DNA from: DAOVVL01 sp965603095
GTDB taxonomy: Bacteria; Pseudomonadota; Alphaproteobacteria; Rhodospirillales; Magnetovibrionaceae
Direction of reading: 5' to 3'
DNA: 9,202 nt
NCBI GenBank assembly: GCA_965603095.1
Contig: CBFDBQ010000063.1
Coordinates: 1-9,202, forward strand
Under the pieces are notes generated by a model, which was not told the origin of the DNA, did not search any database, and worked only from the letters and a program-made list of their open reading frames with translations. Shown one piece after another: positions 5,722 through 9,202 of this stretch (position 1 is its first letter; each line of letters begins with the position of its first letter). Both the position numbers and the translations under genes were made by a program.

Positions 5722-6906
5722 ATGGTTTCAGTTTCACGGTTTATATTCCGCCAAATTTCGATAATGACCTTTGTGCTGGGTTTGATGCTGCCAATATTGG
5801 CTACGAACGCCGTAGCCGCCACCGCAACAGAAACACCAGCAACGCAAGCATATCTTGTAGATGTGGAAACTGGTGCCGTGCTTTTAGATAAGGGCGGCGT
5901 TATTGCTATGTCGCCAGCATCAATGAGCAAGCTTATGACCCTTCATATGGTCTTTGAGCGCCTCAAAGACGGACGGCTTTCGCTTGATGACAAATTCTAT
6001 GTTTCTGAAAATGCATGGCGCAAGGGTGGTGCCAAAACCGGTGGGTCAACCATGTTCCTTGAACCTGGTATGCGGGTACGAGTAGAAGATCTTATTCGTG
6101 GAATTATTGTTCAAAGCGGAAATGATGCTTGCATAGTTGTTGCCGAAGGAATTTCCGGTAGTGAAGAAGCATTTTCCGAAGAAATGACAATCCGCGCACG
6201 CGAATTAGACATGATTGAAAGCACATTTAAAAATTCAACCGGGTGGCCACATCCCGAGCATAAAATGTCGCCACGAGATATTGCAAGGCTGGCCAAAATT
6301 ACGATAAATGATTTTCCCGAGTTCTATCATTATTATAGTGAAACTAAATTTATTTATAACGGCATTAGCCAATCTAACCGCAACCCGTTGCTATACAAAG
6401 AAATGGGTGCAGATGGATTAAAAACAGGGCACACGCAAGAATCGGGTTATGGGCTAACAGCATCTGCGGTGCGGGGCGATAGACGTTTGATATTGGTTGT
6501 AAGCGGTCTTGCGTCCAAAAAGATGCGCTCATCAGAATCAGAGCGTTTACTTGAATGGGGTTTTCGTGAATTTGATAACTACTCGCTTTTCAAAGCAGGC
6601 GACGTTGTAACCGATGCCGAGGTATGGCTTGGCAAGGCACCTAACATTCCATTGGTTATTGAAAACGATCTGACACTAACTTTGCCGAAAAGCTCACGCC
6701 GTAAAATGGTTGTTAAAACAATCTACGAAGCTCCAATTCCAGCACCAGTTTCCAAGGGAGACAAAGTTGCCACCTTGAGCATTAGCGCACCCGGCGTTGA
6801 CCCCATCGAAGTACCGTTGGTTGCGGGTGAAGGTGTTAAAAAGCTTGGCCTGACAGGTAGACTGATGGCCGCAGTTAATTACATTCTATGGGGCACCTCT
6901 GAATAG
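5722..6906 (+). CDS. dacA: D-alanyl-D-alanine carboxypeptidase (PBP5/6-type, peptidase S11)
   Basis: This is a 394-residue penicillin-binding protein that removes the terminal D-Ala from peptidoglycan pentapeptides in the periplasm. The signal peptide spans about 1-32 (hydrophobic core IMTFVLGLMLPIL, cleavage likely after AVA). All three active-site motifs are present: SMSK (67-70, nucleophile S67, general base K70), SGN (132-134) and KTG (234-236). A PBP5_C-like beta domain covers about 288-370. The C-terminus (KLGLTGRLMAAVNYILWG, 374-391) looks like the amphipathic membrane-anchoring helix of DacA proteins. The ATG at 5722 follows TAGGAAAGG with a rather long 12-base spacing; an ATG at codon 15 would cut the signal peptide. 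It follows rlpA and precedes tmk by 23 bases, so it probably heads the tmk-holB-metG transcript. Confidence 0.96.
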   Translation: MVSVSRFIFRQISIMTFVLGLMLPILATNAVAATATETPATQAYLVDVETGAVLLDKGGVIAMSPASMSKLMTLHMVFERLKDGRLSLDDKFYVSENAWRKGGAKTGGSTMFLEPGMRVRVEDLIRGIIVQSGNDACIVVAEGISGSEEAFSEEMTIRARELDMIESTFKNSTGWPHPEHKMSPRDIARLAKITINDFPEFYHYYSETKFIYNGISQSNRNPLLYKEMGADGLKTGHTQESGYGLTASAVRGDRRLILVVSGLASKKMRSSESERLLEWGFREFDNYSLFKAGDVVTDAEVWLGKAPNIPLVIENDLTLTLPKSSRRKMVVKTIYEAPIPAPVSKGDKVATLSISAPGVDPIEVPLVAGEGVKKLGLTGRLMAAVNYILWGTSE

Positions 6907-6913
6907 GTGCCAA

Positions 6914-6919
6914 TAAGGA
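6914..6919 (+). promoter_or_regulatory. Ribosome binding site supporting the TTG start of tmk
   Basis: TAAGGA ends 10 bases before the TTG at 6930. No in-frame ATG or GTG lies nearby upstream, so TTG is the best start for tmk. It is a rare start codon and may keep translation modest. Confidence 0.6.
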
Positions 6920-6929
6920 ACACCGTGCA

Positions 6930-7565
6930 TTGAGCAGGGGGCATTTCATTACGTTAGAAGGCGGTGAAGGGGCTGGTAAATCAACCCAGATAAAACGTCT
7001 TGCCTTGGCCTTGGGCAATGCTGGCATAAAAACCGTTACAACCCGTGAACCGGGCGGCGCACCGGGGGCGGAGGAAATTCGATCCCTGCTGGTCAATGGC
7101 GACACCAACCGCTGGGCACCAATGGCCGAAGTTCTTTTGCATACCGCAGCCCGTGCCGAACACCTTGATAAAACTGTTATGCCGGCACTTGAAGGTGGTG
7201 CATGGGTAATATCTGATCGTTTTTCCGATTCAACCACGGCCTATCAAGGGTACGGTCATGGGGTGGACAAAAATGTTATTGAAAACATTTACCGTGATGC
7301 ATTTGGTGATTTTAAGCCTGATCTAACGTTGATAATTGATATTTCACCAGAGGTTGGCCTAGCCCGTGCCGGTGCAAGAGGCGAAGGCGAAGACAGATAT
7401 GAGCGTATGGGAAATGAATTTCACCAACGTTTGAGGGATGGTTTTCTTGAAATAGCCAAGAATGATGTTGGGCGTTGCGTTGTTATAAATGGCGAACTTG
7501 ATGAAGATGGTGTTTTTATCGCTATTAAAAATGCTGTAACAGATAAACTTGGGGTGAAAATATAA
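6930..7565 (+). CDS. tmk: Thymidylate kinase
   Basis: This is a 211-residue cytoplasmic kinase that converts dTMP and ATP to dTDP, an essential step towards dTTP. Motifs visible are the P-loop EGGEGAGKST (10-19), the TREPGG dTMP-binding motif (38-43), the SDRFSDSTTAYQG segment (95-107, with DR at 96-97) and a LID-like region rich in Gly/Arg (ARAGARGEGEDRYE, 145-158). Length and motif order match bacterial Tmk closely. The start is TTG, with the P-loop beginning at the usual distance from it. The stop codon TAA (7563-7565) shares its last base with the ATG of the next gene, implying translational coupling with holB. The pairing of tmk with holB is widespread in bacteria. Confidence 0.97.
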   Translation: MSRGHFITLEGGEGAGKSTQIKRLALALGNAGIKTVTTREPGGAPGAEEIRSLLVNGDTNRWAPMAEVLLHTAARAEHLDKTVMPALEGGAWVISDRFSDSTTAYQGYGHGVDKNVIENIYRDAFGDFKPDLTLIIDISPEVGLARAGARGEGEDRYERMGNEFHQRLRDGFLEIAKNDVGRCVVINGELDEDGVFIAIKNAVTDKLGVKI

Positions 7566-8764
7566 TGCCCCCAAAAAAACAAACAAAAACACAAAAAGAA
7601 GACGCAGAAGACGACCCTTATCCACACCCTAGAAAAAATCCGCTTTTAAGCGGTCACGCAGATATCGAAAAAAATCTGCTGGAAAGCTTTAATTCAGGGC
7701 GCATGCATCACGCATGGCTAATTTCAGGCCCGCGTGGAATTGGCAAGGCAACATTGGCATATCGTTTTGCCCGCCATATTCTTAGCGCGGGTGAGGGGGT
7801 AGATAACGATTTAATTGTCGAAGCCCCCGATCTTGGCGCAGGTTTATTTGGCGAAGAAAGCGACCCGAAAGAAAAAACAACTGGGCTGGCTGATGATGGT
7901 GCGCTTTTTATTGCTGAAAACACTCCGGTGTTTCAGCGGGTTGCATCGGGCGGCCACGCTGATTTATTTTCCATTGAACGCAGGCGTGATGAAAAAACCG
8001 GAAAATTAAAAACCGTAATTGGGGTTGATGATGTGCGTGGCATTGGCCACTTTCTTTCAATGACCCCAGCCGAAGGCGGTTGGCGCGTTGTTGTGGTTGA
8101 TAGTGTCGATGAATTAAACCCCAACGCTGCCAATGCGTTGTTAAAAGTTTTGGAAGAACCGCCATCTCGGGCAATTTTGCTATTGGTATGCCATAACAGC
8201 GCAAGCCTTTTGCCCACTGTTCGTTCGCGTTGTATTAAAATGCAAATGCGCCCACTAGAAATGTCATTGGTGGCATCGCTGACTAAAGAATACATGCCAG
8301 ACCTAAGCGAAAGAGATGCCGACCGTCTAGCGCAGCTTTCAGATGGATCCATTGGCCGGGCACTGGCCTTGAATGATGCCGGCGGGCTTGATCTATGGAA
8401 AGAAATGAGCGTGCTTTTATCATCATTACCCAGAATGGATGTTCGCGCACTGCACAAACTGGCCGAAAGGGTATCTCGTGCCGGGGCGGAGGAATCTTAT
8501 CATACGGTTACTGGGCTTGTTCGCTGGTGGCTGGAAGGGGTTATTTTGAGCATCTCTGGCAAAGGCTCTAATTCCAGCGCCACTAAAGAAGATTTAGATA
8601 TGATGGCCCGCATCGGGGCACAAGCAAGCCTTGATCGTTGGTTCCATGTGTGGGAAAAGATCAACCACTTGGTATCACGGGCTAACGCAGTTAATCTGGA
8701 CCGAAAGCAAGTGGTACTAGATATGTTTCTTGGTCTGGAAAACGCCGCCAAAAACACAAAATGA
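7565..8764 (+). CDS. holB: DNA polymerase III subunit delta' (clamp loader)
   Basis: This is a 399-residue AAA+ protein of the clamp-loader complex that loads the beta sliding clamp onto primed DNA. It opens with a charged, probably flexible tail (1-25, Lys/Asp/Glu-rich), then LLSGHADIEKNLLESFNSGR and the P-loop-like GPRGIGKAT (55-63). A segment following it (about 80-150, containing VASGGHADLFSIERRRDEK) replaces the zinc-cysteine module of E. coli delta'; the only cysteines are at 209 and 223. The core VVVVDSVDELNPNAANALLK (175-194), VLEEPP (195-200) and the SRC motif (221-223, sensor/arginine-finger region) are strongly conserved. The P-loop may not hydrolyse ATP, since delta' often acts as a stator. 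The ATG overlaps the tmk stop by one base. metG begins 32 bases after its end. Confidence 0.95.
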   Translation: MPPKKQTKTQKEDAEDDPYPHPRKNPLLSGHADIEKNLLESFNSGRMHHAWLISGPRGIGKATLAYRFARHILSAGEGVDNDLIVEAPDLGAGLFGEESDPKEKTTGLADDGALFIAENTPVFQRVASGGHADLFSIERRRDEKTGKLKTVIGVDDVRGIGHFLSMTPAEGGWRVVVVDSVDELNPNAANALLKVLEEPPSRAILLLVCHNSASLLPTVRSRCIKMQMRPLEMSLVASLTKEYMPDLSERDADRLAQLSDGSIGRALALNDAGGLDLWKEMSVLLSSLPRMDVRALHKLAERVSRAGAEESYHTVTGLVRWWLEGVILSISGKGSNSSATKEDLDMMARIGAQASLDRWFHVWEKINHLVSRANAVNLDRKQVVLDMFLGLENAAKNTK

Positions 8765-8796
8765 AACAAACAACCCGCTTGGAGATTATTTAAGCG

Positions 8797-9202
8797 ATGG
8801 CCACGTCCAAACGTTACTACGTCACTACGCCCATATACTATGTCAACGATGTGCCGCACATTGGCCATGCCTACACCACGCTTGCCTGCGATGTTCTTGC
8901 CCGGTTCAAGCGACTTGATGGGTTTGATGTAAAGTTCCTTAGTGGCACCGATGAACACGGGCAAAAGGTCGAAAAATCGGCTCTGGAAAAAGGCATAGAC
9001 CCACAAACATTCACCGATAGCGTATCGCAAAATTTCCGCGACCTATTGGGTACCATGAATTTTTCCACCGATGATTTCATTCGCACCACCGAAGAACGTC
9101 ACAAAATATCTGTGCAGGCACTGTGGAAACGATTAATCGATGCTGGCGAAATATATTTAGGTTCATATTCAGGCTGGTATGCCGTGCGTGACGAAGCATT
9201 TT
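8797..9202 (+). CDS. metG: Methionyl-tRNA synthetase, N-terminal part (cut by window end)
   Basis: The first 135 residues of a class I aminoacyl-tRNA synthetase that charges tRNA-Met for initiation and elongation. The start MATSKRYYVTTPIYYVNDVP leads to the HIGH signature (21-24). FLSGTDEHGQKVEKSA follows, the conserved MetRS segment, and then TDDFIRTTEERHK. The fragment ends in YLGSYSGWYAVRDEAF, which leads into the connective region; there is no zinc-ligand cysteine pair in the part seen, as in the zinc-free MetG type common in alphaproteobacteria. GGAG (8781-8784) lies 12 bases before the ATG, a longish spacing. It is the last gene of the tmk-holB-metG run; tatD commonly follows in this group, but that lies beyond the window. 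Confidence 0.97.
   Translation, partial: MATSKRYYVTTPIYYVNDVPHIGHAYTTLACDVLARFKRLDGFDVKFLSGTDEHGQKVEKSALEKGIDPQTFTDSVSQNFRDLLGTMNFSTDDFIRTTEERHKISVQALWKRLIDAGEIYLGSYSGWYAVRDEAF

Noticed and set aside
7933..8457. 174-codon minus-strand open frame inside holB
   Set aside because: It is antisense to conserved holB motifs, Ser/Arg/Thr-rich, and resembles no known family.
8500..9030. 176-codon minus-strand open frame across the holB/metG junction
   Set aside because: It spans the end of holB and the start of metG, both firmly identified on the other strand.
1..9202. CRISPR array, insertion sequence or transposase, rRNA
   Set aside because: No regularly spaced repeats, transposase-like protein, terminal inverted repeats around a gene, or rRNA-like sequence were seen.

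Overview
The window looks like chromosomal DNA of a moderate-GC (about 45% by eye) alphaproteobacterium. Three observations point there. The block mltB-type transglycosylase / rlpA / dacA / tmk / holB / metG is a familiar alphaproteobacterial gene order. The HolB protein is of the zinc-cysteine-free alphaproteobacterial type. The promoter-like sites have TTGCC -35 boxes. The species cannot be named from the sequence.

Layout. (1) 1-323: the 3' end of a + strand gene resembling the C-terminus of a podovirus internal virion protein, followed by a strong intrinsic terminator. (2) 328-413: a gene-free strip of small repeats: two tandem 13-bp copies, a 13-nt palindrome and a perfect 13-bp inverted repeat. 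It directly abuts the 3' end of a tRNA-Ser(UGA) gene (416-505, minus strand), the classic place for a prophage or island junction. (3) 541-842, minus strand: the tRNA promoter and a two-helix small membrane protein. (4) 843-2578: an orphan ParA-type ATPase (1085-2098) with a long low-complexity tail, followed by a ribbon-helix-helix protein (2123-2578). A nested dyad lies about 90 bp upstream of the ATPase start. (5) 2598-3077, minus strand: an unrecognised Ser/Asn/Gln/Ala-rich protein, convergent with the ParA operon and divergent from the next gene. (6) 3312-9202, + strand: a lytic transglycosylase with a peptidoglycan-binding domain, the RlpA lipoprotein with a SPOR domain, a D-Ala-D-Ala carboxypeptidase, thymidylate kinase, DNA polymerase III delta', and the 5' part of methionyl-tRNA synthetase.

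How the genes fit together. Region 6 is housekeeping: three envelope enzymes that trim peptidoglycan (two glycan-strand cutters and a peptide trimmer) next to a tightly packed dTTP synthesis / clamp loader / tRNA charging group, in which tmk and holB share one base. Region 4 looks like a self-contained ParA/adaptor positioning or partition module on the chromosome. No ParB of the usual helix-turn-helix type and no replication gene accompany it. Regions 1-2 suggest that mobile DNA begins at the 3' end of the tRNA and runs out of the left side of the window. The most interesting parts are the orphan ParA/RHH pair with its candidate operator and the phage/tRNA junction; the rest is ordinary.
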